From Proteromonas lacertae (Eukaryota; Sar; Bigyra; Opalinata; Proteromonadidae): a stretch of 20,263 nucleotides of DNA. Of this stretch, positions 1 through 9,588 are shown in pieces (within the stretch, counting starts at the first letter, position 1; every line of letters starts with the position of its first letter). The stretch spans positions 1-20,263 of the forward strand of contig NGBS01000677.1 in NCBI GenBank assembly GCA_002245135.1, read 5' to 3'. The position numbers and the translations under genes are program-made. The notes under the pieces are model-generated. The model was not told the origin of the DNA, made no database searches, and was given only the letters and a program-made list of their open reading frames with translations.

Positions 1-276
1 AAACATTACCTCCAGAGGCACAACAGATGTTAAAGAGTATTAATCCATGGACATTCAAGAAGCACAAGCTATATTAAATAAATTGACAGATGAAGTGTTA
101 ATGGAGAGAAATCAAACACCAATACACAACAACAACAACAGTCATACCCAGTACAGAATTTAAATCCTGTGCAATATGCTAGACAAAATATGACATTAAT
201 AGGTTAATAATTAACATAATATCAATATTTGAAATATATTCGTTTCATTTTATTATTTTTTGTATATTGTGTTCTA
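1..276. other. Degraded coding-like sequence at the left edge
   Basis: No intact gene is present. The bases are less AT-only than the true spacers further along, and short open stretches on the plus strand, including an asparagine run coded by a CAA/AAC repeat near 127-140, look like the tail of a gene that begins outside the window. About 180-276 is an AT-rich spacer. It probably belongs to the fossil virus-like element to the right; nothing is recognisable. Confidence 0.3.
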
Positions 277-797
277 TGGATTCAAACAACCATAATACCA
301 TACACGTTATAGGCATAGTGGGTAAATCAAATGATCAAGACCAAAAGAAAGAAAATTTAGAAGATAAGAAAATGCGATTCAGTCAAAAAAGAAAAAGAGA
401 AGGGATATGATTGATAATGTGTATAAGTACTTGTATGGAGAAGCAGAATGTACTGACGATGAATCAGATGACTATGATCCTGAAGATGATCCAAATGCAA
501 GTGATGTGTGATAGTAATGGTAATTTAAAGGATTTCATTGATGATGATGTAGAATATGATGCTGAGTTCAATGATGATGAGGAGGAAAATGGCACATGGT
601 ACGATGATTATGATATTGCAGATATTGTAACACCAGATAGTGTAATCCACACCACTAAAAGAAAATTATTAAGTACTATATCTGAATCATTAGATGAATT
701 AGTGCCATCAAAAAAACATAAGCATTTGATCAAGCCAAACATGCAATGTGACGATTCAAAAAACCTTGATAAAGAAGAAGATTTAGAAGATATTTAA
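277..797 (+). pseudogene. Remnant of an acidic plus-strand gene of the virus-like element
   Basis: A plus-strand coding block begins at an ATG at 277. Its pieces are rich in lysine/arginine at the start and in aspartate/glutamate in the middle (runs of DDD and DDEEE), and end with basic KKHKH and acidic EEDLED stretches. Such highly charged, low-complexity proteins are common in viral accessory genes but give no clue to function. The block is broken. Spacing to the next block (855) is about 57 bases of AT-rich DNA, like the gaps between the better-preserved genes further right. No family is recognised. Confidence 0.4.
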
Positions 798-854
798 GTG
801 TTAAGTGATTAAACGTAATTACTTTATTTTTTAATTAATTTTTTTTTGCTTATC

Positions 855-1398
855 ATGAACGCTATACCACCATTACAACATACTGACTCGCCTAAAAGTA
901 TTGTTAAACCTCTAGATTTCACTGAATTAGAAAGAGCATTGCCGATTGAAGATGCTGTAAAACCAGTATGCCTATTCAATGAGAAAGATGTAAAGAAAAT
1001 GGATGTGCATACATATAAAGCTAATTTAGATGTTTTGGAGCATAGTGAGAGAGCAATATGTGATTGTGAGGGACATGCTGTTTAGCATTACAATTGGTGA
1101 AGAGAGTTTACCACGTGTGAAATTCAATATAACTCAAATTCAGCATATTTTAGAAATTTTTAAAGAATCTCTAACTCATTATAGAATTCAAACAAGATTT
1201 TTTAATCTCAGTGTAGAAGATTGTATAGAGGTGAGTAATAGAGTAGATGATGCTATAAAATTATGTTTGAAAGATACTGTTCCATACTCTGCAGTAAAAG
1301 TTGGAGTTCATAATGTGTTAATATGCTATGGGAACGTATACGTAATAATGAAAAAGAAGGAAATCACTATGAGTTGGTGCATTTTGAGAGGGAGTTAG
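855..1398 (+). pseudogene. Remnant of a plus-strand gene of unknown function
   Basis: An ATG at 855 follows a T-rich leader. The coding-like block on the plus strand continues to about 1.4 kb and encodes mixed hydrophobic and charged sequence, not low complexity. It is broken, so it is treated as a fossil piece of the virus-like element. No motif, membrane segment or signal peptide is visible. It lies between two other degraded plus-strand blocks in the same orientation, suggesting a former array of plus-strand genes at this end of the element. Confidence 0.4.
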
Positions 1399-1483
1399 AT
1401 GAGTATGACGGTTAATATGGAACGTGTATCATTGTCTTTGTAAATTTGTGGGAGTCATATCAAAAAGAGAATACTATAGACCG

Positions 1484-1511
1484 TAATTAATTAATTAATT
1501 AATTAATTAAT
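1484..1511. repeat. (TTAA)n microsatellite
   Basis: Twenty-eight bases of uninterrupted TAAT/TTAA repeat. It sits in the spacer between the degraded plus-strand block ending near 1398 and the minus-strand block beginning near 1578. It is a simple sequence expansion with no evident function. Confidence 0.8.
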
Positions 1512-1577
1512 GTTACTATTATTATAATTATTATAATTACTTCTCATTATTTCTTCTCTTTCTTGATTAAAATTCTT

Positions 1578-1958
1578 AAAAATCGATTATACTCTTTAGA
1601 TAAGCATTACTTCCATTAGGGTCTAATTGCTCCATACGCTCCAGAATCTGTTTACAGCTTCTTCGAATGGCATGTAATCACAATAATCTAAGTCCTATAT
1701 TTTCTTGTTTATGTGAAGTATCTTTTTGTTGTCTGACATACTTGAGTGTAATGAAATGATGAAAATGGAATCTATCAAATAAGCTTGTGTAATCAAACTA
1801 TACAATTTACACATGTTCATTGTATGCGCGGTAATTTGTATAACCGCTCCAAATGTATCAAACATATTCAACCACATAAATCTTTTTTGTGAAACGGATA
1901 TATAATATTCATTTGGCGGTATGAGTTCAAATATCAATAATGGATCTAATTTTATCAC
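1578..1958 (-). pseudogene. Remnant of a minus-strand gene of unknown function
   Basis: The minus strand carries coding-like sequence across this stretch. The longest open part (about 1695-1958) encodes a hydrophobic, methionine-rich peptide, and further coding-like sequence lies downstream of it. It overlaps the start of the plus-strand block at 1921 by a few tens of bases, so its true start is probably inside the open part. It is broken and unrecognised, and is counted as part of the virus-like element only because of position. Confidence 0.3.
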
Positions 1959-2608
1959 ATTAGATGATAGAGATGTTACTTATTTAACTGTAAAAGGATG
2001 GTGTAATGAAGCTGAACCAAATACAGAAAAGATTGAAGATGCAAAGTACTATGTCATGAGTTTTACTCCAGGAAGGTTCTTATTTAAGAACAGAAGACCT
2101 ATTAAAAATTATTATCAAGATGTAAAGGAGCCTTTGAAAAAAATGTTTTGGATTATGCCATCAAGTATACAGATGACTCAAATATGGTCAAAGACTATAA
2201 GAAATGTGGATTCCAAGTGATATTTCCTGAAGACAACGATAATAACACTGTCAGATTCTGGGCATGGTTAAACAAGATTAAAGATCCTCCAAGTTATTTA
2301 TTTTATGAGTGTCAGTGTGATTTGAGAATTAGACAGATAACTGTATTAGATAAGAAGGATAAAGAAAAATACACTATTATCCCAAAATTTGAAGTGCATA
2401 GTAGTATCAAGAAATTTGAGCAAAAACTTTGAGGAGGATGAGGATCAGTGTGCTGAGAATCAGGATTTAATGATATAGATTTGGAGAATATGTATACACA
2501 ACCTGCAGATTATGATATTATTCCAGTACCAACAACACCTGCTCCGATGAAAAGAAAACTGAGAGTGATAATCAAAACCAACAATACAAGAGAAACAAGA
2601 AGAATTAA
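1921..2608 (+). pseudogene. Remnant of a plus-strand gene with an acidic/basic tail
   Basis: An ATG at 1921 opens a plus-strand block whose first part encodes a folded-looking domain (hydrophobic and aromatic residues in a regular spread, including GWCNE and SFTPGRFLF). The later part contains a short cysteine pair (ECQC) and the end is charged and proline/threonine-rich. The order of globular domain then charged tail resembles the other accessory genes of this element. It is broken, with a few breaks. I cannot assign a family; a DNA-binding role suggested by the charged tail is only a guess. Confidence 0.4.
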
Positions 2609-3437
2609 TTATATTTCAAATCCTGGTAATATTTGATTATATTGTAATATTATTTTTTGTGGTAATAATACACAATTTCCTTCGAATGCATCCACATTGT
2701 GTTCTGTAGTTGGATTCTTAAAATTAATTGAATTATTAACAAATGTTATATCAAAAAAACACACTTGATGATATCCCATTAATGAATTGAAAAATACATC
2801 TACTCTTTTTGTGGTTATTATAGGCAATAATTTGCTAAACATTTTATCTATTTCTTCATTTGGTAGTATTAAATTCTAATTCACTTGTTGTTATTCTATA
2901 GTTATTTAAGATTTCTATCTGTAAGAACTGTCGATAAACTGAATATCTAATATAACATATATTTGTTGGTGAAACTTGTCTTGCTTGTTTTATTTCTAAT
3001 TGACCATCAGCTAAAAATAATAGTTTATTATTCCATTTGACTATAAGTGTATGGTTTTATTGTATCAAATGCAATATCAGTGTAGCTAATTAACTTGTTT
3101 AACATACTATACATACTTAATTCATTTGCATTTAGTTTAGATTTTCCTAATACTTTTATCATATTATCTACTTTTTCTTCTGTTCTACCTACAGTATAAA
3201 ATATACATCCAGATGTCTCTGGATCTCTACAATTTATGCCATATGGTCCAATTATGTTATCCATGAATCCTGAACACCTATATCATTCCTGTCTCTTAAA
3301 AAGGTTATGATACTATATAAATTTTCCTCCCAACTCTCTAATTTGGTCTTTCCAATGACATTCACAATTCCATCAATTTTCTCACTAGTTGCACTATCAA
3401 TACCACCACCTGATCCAGATGATCCTCCTGTACGCAC
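2609..3437 (-). pseudogene. Remnant of a virion-type protein gene with an internal repeat motif
   Basis: The minus strand is coding-like throughout. The 5' part (about 3252-3437) begins MRTGGSSGSGGG, a flexible glycine/serine stretch, followed by a segment with the pattern K-I-D-x5-V-I-G-K-T-K-L and a downstream Y-S-I. The adjacent part (about 3028-3264) has a clearly related segment, K-V-D-x5-V-L-G-K-S-K-L and Y-S-M. The 3' part is mixed hydrophobic sequence. It is last in the minus-strand run after penton, capsid, ATPase and membrane protein. A fibre or other surface protein is possible from the repeat and the position, but that is inference. The gene is broken, with a few breaks. Confidence 0.4.
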
Positions 3438-3464
3438 TATTCTTGATATCGACCAACAATTTCT

Positions 3465-3713
3465 CTAATCCGATTTAGCATCTCCAACTTTTTCTCCCAA
3501 ATTGCTTGTAATCGATGTTAGTGCCCTCGTGACAGGTGTTAGATCTGTTGATACAGCTTGTTTTTTAATAGGACGGCCAAACATAAAATATAGCAAAATA
3601 AACAAAATAATTATATTAGTGACAATATGGGGATTATTATTATTCCGAATCGCTGGGATAACTTGATGAATCAGTGGACTCATCATCGCTGCTATAGGAA
3701 ATGAGGTGATCAT
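3465..3713 (-). CDS. Small single-pass membrane protein of the capsid gene block
   Basis: An 82-aa protein with one clear membrane segment at about residues 30-45 (NIIILFILLYFMFG), preceded by a short N-terminal region with a hydrophobic stretch (FPIAAMMSPLI) and followed by a basic GRPIKK stop-transfer sequence and a polar, serine/threonine-rich tail. It overlaps the 3' end of the packaging ATPase gene by about 70 bases in another frame, as is usual in compact viral gene blocks. Small membrane proteins of this size occur beside the capsid genes of many Polintons, virophages and related viruses, where roles in an inner membrane or host exit have been proposed. The role here is not shown by the sequence. 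Confidence 0.5.
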   Translation of the reverse strand: MITSFPIAAMMSPLIHQVIPAIRNNNNPHIVTNIIILFILLYFMFGRPIKKQAVSTDLTPVTRALTSITSNLGEKVGDAKSD

Positions 3714-4498
3714 ATTTATTATTGTGATTATAGCTATTATTACTATTATCTCTTATTCTACTATCAAAATTCACTCTAAATTCATGATTATATAAATCGA
3801 TATATAAAAATGAGTGATTACTCTGTTTGGTTGCATAATCATAATATGATTTGAAAACATCGAAATCAATCCATATATCCAAACTTGCATACAAATTTCT
3901 CAAGTTAGCCATACTCAGGTTTTTAAACACTAAGCAATAATCAAGCTGTAAACGAACTGATGGAGTAATATCAGTGACATATTGACTTGATATAATTACT
4001 TTTGACTTGTAATGACGGTTCGACTTAAGTAATTTAGAAACGGATTTATTTCTTAAATCGAAATGATATATCATCGAATATAAATATATTCTCTGGGTAA
4101 TCATAATTATCTTTGTCTATATCTTTGATATTATCTAATACTGCATCCAATATATTCACTCTATCTTCATTCACTACTGAATCATAGCAATGGTACTCAA
4201 TTTGGTTATACTTGAGCATATCAGTGATTTTCTCATATATGATATCCTTGGATATAGTTGCAACGAAAAAATACACTACTTGGTCATATCCCTTTTTTAG
4301 CAAGTGTTGGATCATATTAAATATAAGTGTAGTCTTACCACTGTTTTTCTTAGCTAAAATAAATATGTTGCAGAAAGGCTCCTGGAAATAGTCATATCCA
4401 AGGACACTATCTTTGGAGCGTTTTCCACATCCTTTGACTACTGTCTCAACAGGATTTATGACTATGTTGTTTATTTTTTCTAAATTAACTTTACTCAT
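3640..4498 (-). pseudogene. Genome-packaging ATPase (FtsK/HerA, A32-like) of the virus-like element
   Basis: This is the ATPase that in PRD1-adenovirus-lineage viruses and Polintons pumps DNA into the capsid. The N-terminal part has a Walker A loop, AKKNSGKTT (residues about 49-57), and a Walker B strand, IFIFDD (about residues 138-143), spaced as in A32-type ATPases. The C-terminal part has the family's conserved RH, the VIISSQ sensor-like strand with polar residues, and a short helical end, followed by a serine/aspartate-rich tail. Length of the parts together is typical for the family (about 250-280 residues). The gene lies just downstream of the major capsid gene on the same strand, the classic order. 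It is broken, with about one break. Identification is strong from motifs plus context. Confidence 0.8.
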
Positions 4499-4524
4499 AA
4501 CAAAAATAACAAAAACATAATTAT

Positions 4525-4535
4525 AAGAAATATAA
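4525..4535 (-). promoter_or_regulatory. Candidate promoter element upstream of the packaging ATPase
   Basis: The minus strand reads TTATATTTCTT about 27-37 bases before the ATPase ATG. The same core, TTATATTTCT, is found upstream of the major capsid gene (6035-6045) and of the cysteine-rich membrane protein gene (10238-10248), at 18-43 bases from the start. Shared late-gene promoter motifs are known in virophages and giant viruses. In DNA this AT-rich, chance matches are likely, so this is only a candidate. Confidence 0.25.
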
Positions 4536-4682
4536 CCGTTATCGATATTATTATTATTATTTAAACTACACTTACAATACCACTTCCATTAATGGTGACC
4601 ATACGCCCAGTGATGATATAGAAACGATGAGTGATATCATTATTAGTAAAGTCATTTGTACCAGGTGTTGAAAATTCAAAGG

Positions 4683-6017
4683 TTATTTCAAATCAGTAGC
4701 CAAAGGTCTACCTGCCTGGTTCTTAATATTGTCCAAATCCTTAGAGCCAAAATTCAATATCTCAAAGAACTTGTCATTGAATTTTTCATCTTTTCTGAAT
4801 ATATCATACCATGAGTCTTGGAAATATTCACGGACAGTCATATAGCTATCATAATATTGCATAAGTGTATAATCTGGCTGATATACAAAATCATTGATCA
4901 TCCATCTGAACTGTGCATTTTCAGGTATGTGGGCATATCTTTTTAATGATTCTATCCATGGCCTATAGATAATGTAACGAACAAATGGTCCATTGGAACT
5001 ATTCAATGTGAATGAATAATTGAATATGCCAGATCCACCTGATGGTATTTTAATTTGATGACATCTAAAATCATTGAATTGAATAGGTTTTGATAAGCAG
5101 TATTGTTTGGTATTGTTGTTGCATTGAGTATCCTTGTTGATATAAGCATAGAATTTGAAATTCTTGAATATTGCTTCATTTATATCAACTTCTGCATGTG
5201 ATACTGTATAGTTTACATTATCTTTTGTTTTATCATTTTTCATTCTTGCATATTCATCTGGTGTATATGCTTTTAATAAACCATAATTACTTGTGGTTTG
5301 AAAACGAATGCATATATACATTCTCTCTCCAAAGAATACATCGCTCTTTAATGCAGCAAATGTATTGTAAAATTTACCTAATTGTAATTTGAAATGTAAT
5401 ATAACTGAATCTTTATACTGAACTGCATATGCTGTTGCTGCAGATGCACTAGTACTAGCTTTTAATTCAACATATTGTGTACTAGGTTCTACTTTCCACT
5501 TATTGATATCTTGAACTTTATAATTATGATTATCATCATCCCAATCTAATTGTATTCCATCATAGTAATTGTCTTGATAGAATATATCAGATCTCTTTCT
5601 AACTAATTCGTCCATAAATACACGATATGGTTCATACGAATCATCAAGCTTGACCAGATCTGTTCCAGTCTGATTACAAATTCTAAAAGAGGCCAAGCCA
5701 AACCCTTCTTTAATTCCTTTTATCATACTCGGATATAAACCTTTACCGACTAAATTACCAGTACTACCATCGGTTGCATAGGTACCATCATCATAAGGAT
5801 TTAATTTTACTTCGATATCGAATTGGATATATGACTTAGCTAAATTGATAATATTATCTCCACTTATCTCCCATCTAATCTCTTCTGAATAAGTATTTGT
5901 ATCCAACTTGTATTCTGATGTTGATCCCATCGGAGACAATCTCACATAATTATAGAAGGGTAGCATCACAGGGACATCTACACCATGTTTCTGTTCTTTT
6001 GGAATAGATAAAGCCAT
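4683..6017 (-). CDS. Major capsid protein, double jelly-roll (Polinton/PLV type)
   Basis: The reading frame gives 444 residues from an ATG at 6017. An in-frame ATG at 6068 would add a hydrophobic, phenylalanine-rich leader and overlap the preceding gene, so the inner start (MALSIPKEQ) is preferred. It matches capsid proteins of the Polinton/PLV lineage in several ways: an N-terminal region predicted rich in beta strands, with the conserved-looking EIRWEI then IQFDIEV strand pair; the aromatic-rich central FFGERMYICIRF strand; the late IYRPWIESL and the tyrosine-rich YQPDYTLMQYYDSY stretch; and length close to the family. It would form the hexon-like trimers of the shell. Neighbours are the penton gene upstream and the packaging ATPase downstream. 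The gene looks nearly whole, with perhaps one break. The family call rests on pattern and gene order; a structure prediction would settle whether both jelly rolls are present. Confidence 0.8.
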   Translation of the reverse strand: MALSIPKEQKHGVDVPVMLPFYNYVRLSPMGSTSEYKLDTNTYSEEIRWEISGDNIINLAKSYIQFDIEVKLNPYDDGTYATDGSTGNLVGKGLYPSMIKGIKEGFGLASFRICNQTGTDLVKLDDSYEPYRVFMDELVRKRSDIFYQDNYYDGIQLDWDDDNHNYKVQDINKWKVEPSTQYVELKASTSASAATAYAVQYKDSVILHFKLQLGKFYNTFAALKSDVFFGERMYICIRFQTTSNYGLLKAYTPDEYARMKNDKTKDNVNYTVSHAEVDINEAIFKNFKFYAYINKDTQCNNNTKQYCLSKPIQFNDFRCHQIKIPSGGSGIFNYSFTLNSSNGPFVRYIIYRPWIESLKRYAHIPENAQFRWMINDFVYQPDYTLMQYYDSYMTVREYFQDSWYDIFRKDEKFNDKFFEILNFGSKDLDNIKNQAGRPLATDLK

Positions 6018-6034
6018 TAGAAAACAAAAGAATA

Positions 6035-6045
6035 AAGAAATATAA
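6035..6045 (-). promoter_or_regulatory. Candidate promoter element upstream of the major capsid gene
   Basis: The minus strand reads TTATATTTCTT, 18-28 bases before the preferred start of the capsid gene. The same core lies upstream of the ATPase gene and the membrane-protein gene ending at 9858. It overlaps the last codons of the penton gene. Low certainty because of base composition. Confidence 0.25.
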
Positions 6046-6048
6046 AAA

Positions 6049-7008
6049 TTAGACTTTAAATACAACAATATCTAAATTAAACTCAATATTATCAAGATTA
6101 AGTTCATAACCATTTTGTTGAGTAATCTGAATAGTGATCATACCATTGCTATAGGTATTATTAAATCTCTTCGATGTATTCAATATGTCATTATTCTGAT
6201 ATGTAATAAATGGTAACTCAGGATTTGAAACGGGTATATTTTCTAATACATTTGAATCCTGCATAATATTCACTATGTCTAATCTAATAGATATAGAATT
6301 AACCCATATCAAAGAAGGACGAAATGGTAATTGAGTAAATGGGAATGGCTTAACCATAATTTCTTGTTGATTCTCTGGTTCTTCAGATGGAATATATTCT
6401 TTAAAACAACACCAGTAATTGTTTTTAGGTATACCTAATATTTTGTAACTAAGATCTTTGGTGATGATCTCTAATTTTTCTATCCAATATACTGGGTCTT
6501 TTTGATAGTATATAATATTCATATCATTAGCTACCTCAATATGATATGTTTGATTATCATCGAAATTGTCTATACGAAATAAATCTCCTTTTCCTTGTAT
6601 AATAGACACATGTGAACCTTCAGTATTATATGCATCATCTTTTATTCCAAAAACATCATATGTCATATTTTTTACTAAATTATTGATCATACTTAATATC
6701 TGAGTTTCATCATAGAATCCTTCTGGTATTTTGAGGTGTTTTATGATGTTTGGATACTTTGGTGCATCTACTTGAACATTATGTCTCCATCCCAATGTGA
6801 ATACTAATGAAAACTCATCATTTGTTTCTTCCTGTATAGTTGGGAATGAATTGGGTATAACAGCATGTAATAAGCTGACATGAGTATAATCATCATCGAA
6901 TGATTGCAATTTTAATGTCTTCTTATACTTGTTTCCTCCACCCATGGAATCAGATAATACAATCATATCAGAATTTAAGTAGTATACACGATGATTCGAA
7001 ACTAACAT
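6049..7008 (-). CDS. Minor capsid (penton) protein of the virus-like element
   Basis: A 319-residue protein, whole in this reading frame, starting at an ATG at 7008. It begins with a short strand-rich segment containing YYLNSDM, then a glycine-rich turn and a long run of alternating hydrophobic/polar residues typical of a single jelly-roll. The N-terminal pattern of a short leader followed by L-x-S/N-x-D and the sentence-like LLHAVIPNSFPTI segment is what I associate with penton proteins of Polintons, PLVs and virophages. It would occupy the fivefold vertices and contact the major capsid trimers. The capsid gene follows directly, separated by only about 30 bases, which supports co-expression. 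The combination with capsid protein and A32-like ATPase makes the assignment good. Confidence 0.75.
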   Translation of the reverse strand: MLVSNHRVYYLNSDMIVLSDSMGGGNKYKKTLKLQSFDDDYTHVSLLHAVIPNSFPTIQEETNDEFSLVFTLGWRHNVQVDAPKYPNIIKHLKIPEGFYDETQILSMINNLVKNMTYDVFGIKDDAYNTEGSHVSIIQGKGDLFRIDNFDDNQTYHIEVANDMNIIYYQKDPVYWIEKLEIITKDLSYKILGIPKNNYWCCFKEYIPSEEPENQQEIMVKPFPFTQLPFRPSLIWVNSISIRLDIVNIMQDSNVLENIPVSNPELPFITYQNNDILNTSKRFNNTYSNGMITIQITQQNGYELNLDNIEFNLDIVVFKV

Positions 7009-7093
7009 AAGATAAAATCTATTTTGAAAATAAATTCGTTAATAATGTCAATATTGTCATTATTAGTATTAATTACACTTTTATTTTTTAAAA

Positions 7094-7693
7094 ATGAATA
7101 ACGATCAGGAACACAAATATAGAACAGTGCCATATAACTTTTGGAACTCTGATAAACAAATACTCATTAATTGCTTTAGAAAGGATGGCAAAATGAGGGC
7201 ACCAACCAAATCTAAATTATGGAATTTGATATGTGGCGAGAAAAAGGAATTAACTTATAGTGAGATCAGATATATACTCAAATACGTCGATGAACAGTAT
7301 AGATTAGACTTGGAATATAGATTCAAAAATGGATGTTGGTGGGATGAGAGTAAAGAGAAATTAATTCAAAGATTAGGTATTTCTGATGTAGATGAGACTG
7401 TGCGCATTACACCTAATATGTTCCTTGAGTGTGTTAACAAGATTAAGGAGAAAAGAAACCCATCTTTTGAAAAAACTCATCAATTATTAGAAAGCATTAT
7501 TATGATGAATCATGAAGCTAATATATTACCTCCTCCTCCTCCTCCTAATGATAATAAAGAAATAGAAGAAATACAAGTCAAGCTTGAAAATGACAATGAC
7601 AATGTCAATCTCACAGATTATGACTTATCTCCAATATCACCAAGATCCATTAAGGATGAATATATTAATAATAACCAATGTCTTGTAAGTTAG
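7094..7693 (+). CDS. Hypothetical 199-aa protein with proline run and acidic C-terminus
   Basis: It starts at an ATG at 7094, 85 bases from the divergently oriented penton gene, so the two may share a short AT-rich bidirectional promoter region. Residues about 1-130 look globular and helical, rich in tryptophan, lysine and tyrosine (including a CWWDES stretch). A run of six prolines near residues 146-151 separates this from an acidic, asparagine-rich tail with SPISPRS near the end, which looks like a flexible linker and a possible phosphorylation region. There is no membrane segment or zinc site. I do not recognise the family. Size, position and style agree with an accessory gene of the element. 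Confidence 0.6.
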   Translation: MNNDQEHKYRTVPYNFWNSDKQILINCFRKDGKMRAPTKSKLWNLICGEKKELTYSEIRYILKYVDEQYRLDLEYRFKNGCWWDESKEKLIQRLGISDVDETVRITPNMFLECVNKIKEKRNPSFEKTHQLLESIIMMNHEANILPPPPPPNDNKEIEEIQVKLENDNDNVNLTDYDLSPISPRSIKDEYINNNQCLVS

Positions 7694-7760
7694 TTTATTG
7701 ATAATAAATACATTACTTTGATTAATTTTGTTTTCTTATATAAGATTCTCATAAACACAC

Positions 7761-7997
7761 ATGGACTTTGATGTAATAACTGTTTTGCTTTCAGTTCTTG
7801 TATTTGTATTGTATATGATAGCTTTGGCTCTTTTCAAATACTTAAAGGCACACAATTGTATTCCAAACAATACAGACATAGAAGAACTTAGAAATAATAT
7901 AGATGTCATGATGAATAAAGGATTAGAACATGATAAGACACTTAAAGATATTCAGTCTCTTATTGAAATCACTAAACAAAGGAAAATGACTATTTAA
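7761..7997 (+). CDS. Small membrane protein with coiled-coil-like tail
   Basis: A 78-aa protein. Residues about 5-26 (VITVLLSVLVFVLYMIALALF) form one strong membrane helix, followed by a basic KYLKAH edge and a polar, helix-prone tail with regularly spaced leucine, isoleucine and methionine residues (about 38-70) that could form a coiled coil. It follows the 199-aa gene on the same strand after a 67-base spacer containing a TATATAAG-like stretch. The design (short outside end, one membrane helix, helical cytoplasmic tail) is common for small virion or holin-like proteins, but nothing identifies the family. Confidence 0.6.
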   Translation: MDFDVITVLLSVLVFVLYMIALALFKYLKAHNCIPNNTDIEELRNNIDVMMNKGLEHDKTLKDIQSLIEITKQRKMTI

Positions 7998-8006
7998 TTA
8001 TTTTTT

Positions 8007-8030
8007 TATATTATATTATATTATATTATG
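8007..8030. repeat. (TTATA)n short tandem repeat
   Basis: Four to five TTATA units lie in the spacer between the convergent genes ending at 7997 and 8184. The rest of the spacer contains poly-T and a short interrupted inverted repeat (ACTTACAAC / GTTGTAACT around 8050-8076), which could help transcripts end. That is a guess. Confidence 0.6.
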
Positions 8031-8183
8031 TTTTTTTTGGTTAAACTTGTAACTTACAACATGGGCCAGTTGTAACTTTAATTTAATAAAAAGTTGTCAA
8101 GTGGCCGCCGGATATAGCAATACCAAACACCAAAAAAACAAACACACATAACATTACATAAAAAAAATTGATAAAGAATTACT

Positions 8184-8555
8184 TTAATTATCCATATTAG
8201 GAACTGGAATACCATACTGATAATGCCTGCCATTATGCACAACTATACGATGTGGATCATTCTTTGGCGCGGCTCGTGGCCCGTCTCGTCTTGGTTTACG
8301 TTTTGCTCTATCTTTACTTCCTTTTGGTCTTCCTCTTTGTTTAGGTGGATTAGCAGCTAATAATCGTTCATACATTTTCATTAATTGTCTATATTGTAAT
8401 TTAACTTTTGTTTTGTTTTGTAGTGCATTCTTTACTTTGTCTCTATACAAATCATAGCTCTTTCTCCATTTACTCCTGTTAACTGATTTAGGAATATATG
8501 TATTCCAGTCTTTACTAATTTTAAACCCTTTTGGCCATCCTCCATAATAAGACAT
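8184..8555 (-). CDS. Basic AT-hook DNA-binding protein
   Basis: A 123-aa protein from the ATG at 8555 (MSYYGGWPKGF); an upstream in-frame ATG at 8627 adds a poor-looking leader of 24 residues. The middle is basic and helical (about 30-70). Near residues 72-83 is a textbook AT-hook, KQRGRPKGSKDR, whose RGRP core inserts in the minor groove of AT-rich DNA; it is followed by another basic patch, RAKRKPRRDGPRAAPK. The high net charge suggests binding of the AT-rich genome, for example as a core or chromatin-like protein. The similar size and charge of core proteins in adenovirus-lineage viruses is suggestive, but the function is inferred. The gene is convergent with the 78-aa membrane protein gene. 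Confidence 0.6.
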   Translation of the reverse strand: MSYYGGWPKGFKISKDWNTYIPKSVNRSKWRKSYDLYRDKVKNALQNKTKVKLQYRQLMKMYERLLAANPPKQRGRPKGSKDRAKRKPRRDGPRAAPKNDPHRIVVHNGRHYQYGIPVPNMDN

Positions 8556-8662
8556 GTTGTGATTTTTATAATTGATATTATTTAAAATATAGTAACTATT
8601 AATAGTATGTTTATCAAACAAAAACAAACATATATAATAATAATAATAGAATTTTTAAGTAT

Positions 8663-9157
8663 TTAATCAGAGTCACTACTATTACTACTACTACTACTAC
8701 TACTATCGCTACTACTAATTCCATCAGCAACATTTCTATCAACTGGATGTATGTGATAAAAATTCCCTCCATTCCATTGATAACTCATATGATGAAAAAC
8801 ATATTTTTTAAATTTTTGAGGAATACAATCACCATCTGCATACTCATGTTCTCCATTTCTTAATTTTCTATTCATTACTAATATTGAAGCTCTTCTGTCA
8901 TACCCATAGGTTTTGAGGTTTATCATTAATTGATCGCCATGATGTCTATAATCACCTAGTGTTTCTGGATCATTTCTATTAGTTCTGAGTGAACCACATA
9001 TAAACACCTTTACTTTATTTCTTTTTAATATTTTCATTGTTTTAATTGGAAATTGAATAACCCATCTATGTGCTCTATTGTCTCTATATCTATGAATATA
9101 AAAAGCATATTCACCGTTAAGTTGTCTAAGCATATTATATGTTAAATGGTCAGGCAT
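8663..9157 (-). CDS. Hypothetical 164-aa protein with Ser/Asp tail
   Basis: It starts at 9157. Residues 1-145 are globular, rich in arginine, histidine and tyrosine (YDRRASILVMNRKLRNG; FHHMSYQWNGGNFYHIHP), giving a basic body. The last twenty or so residues are a run of serines with aspartates coded by a (TAC/ACT) trinucleotide expansion at about 8678-8705. The same kind of Ser/Asp tail ends the packaging ATPase of this element, so it may be a shared phosphorylation-type tail. Histidine clusters (FHHM, HIHP) could bind metal, but no nuclease signature can be claimed. It is 108 bases upstream of the AT-hook gene on the same strand. Confidence 0.55.
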   Translation of the reverse strand: MPDHLTYNMLRQLNGEYAFYIHRYRDNRAHRWVIQFPIKTMKILKRNKVKVFICGSLRTNRNDPETLGDYRHHGDQLMINLKTYGYDRRASILVMNRKLRNGEHEYADGDCIPQKFKKYVFHHMSYQWNGGNFYHIHPVDRNVADGISSSDSSSSSSSNSSDSD

Positions 9158-9474
9158 ATTCTTTGTATTTTTTGCTATTATATATATTATTAAATTTTTA
9201 TGGGTCTAATCAATAAAGTTATTGTTTGTTTAGTAATACAAATGTTTGAGGTTTGTTAAAAAAATAATATCTCACGATCCATTGGCATAATGAATAATCT
9301 GATGTGTTTCTTATTATATGGCATATCATGAGCAATCGATTGATATAGTTAGATTTCATATATGTTTCATAATCAAAGATGATTTAGATTATTGCCTGAA
9401 ATAAGATATTGATATAATTGAGATGGGTATATACCCTAGTAAGTATATATAAATTATAGTTAGTAAAAGCCAAT

Positions 9475-9588
9475 TTGTTTTATTAAATTAGATTTCGATT
9501 ATAGTCAAACATAAATAATAAATACATAGAAAGATAGAGAAAAAGAAAACAAATCAATTGATATATTTATTATGTATTCAAACTAATC
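9475..9588. repeat. Direct repeat, first copy
   Basis: It begins TTGTTTTATT, contains TTAGATTTCGATTAT and ends with AATCAATTGATATATTTAT followed by TATGTATT. A diverged second copy with the same blocks in the same order lies at 9730-9847. The two copies differ by substitutions and by short insertions between the conserved blocks, so this is an old or rapidly diverging duplication. Confidence 0.6.

Noticed and set aside
5171-5392. A 73-residue plus-strand frame inside the major capsid gene
   Set aside because: It is antisense to a well-supported gene and its hydrophobic composition is what antisense AT-rich codons give.
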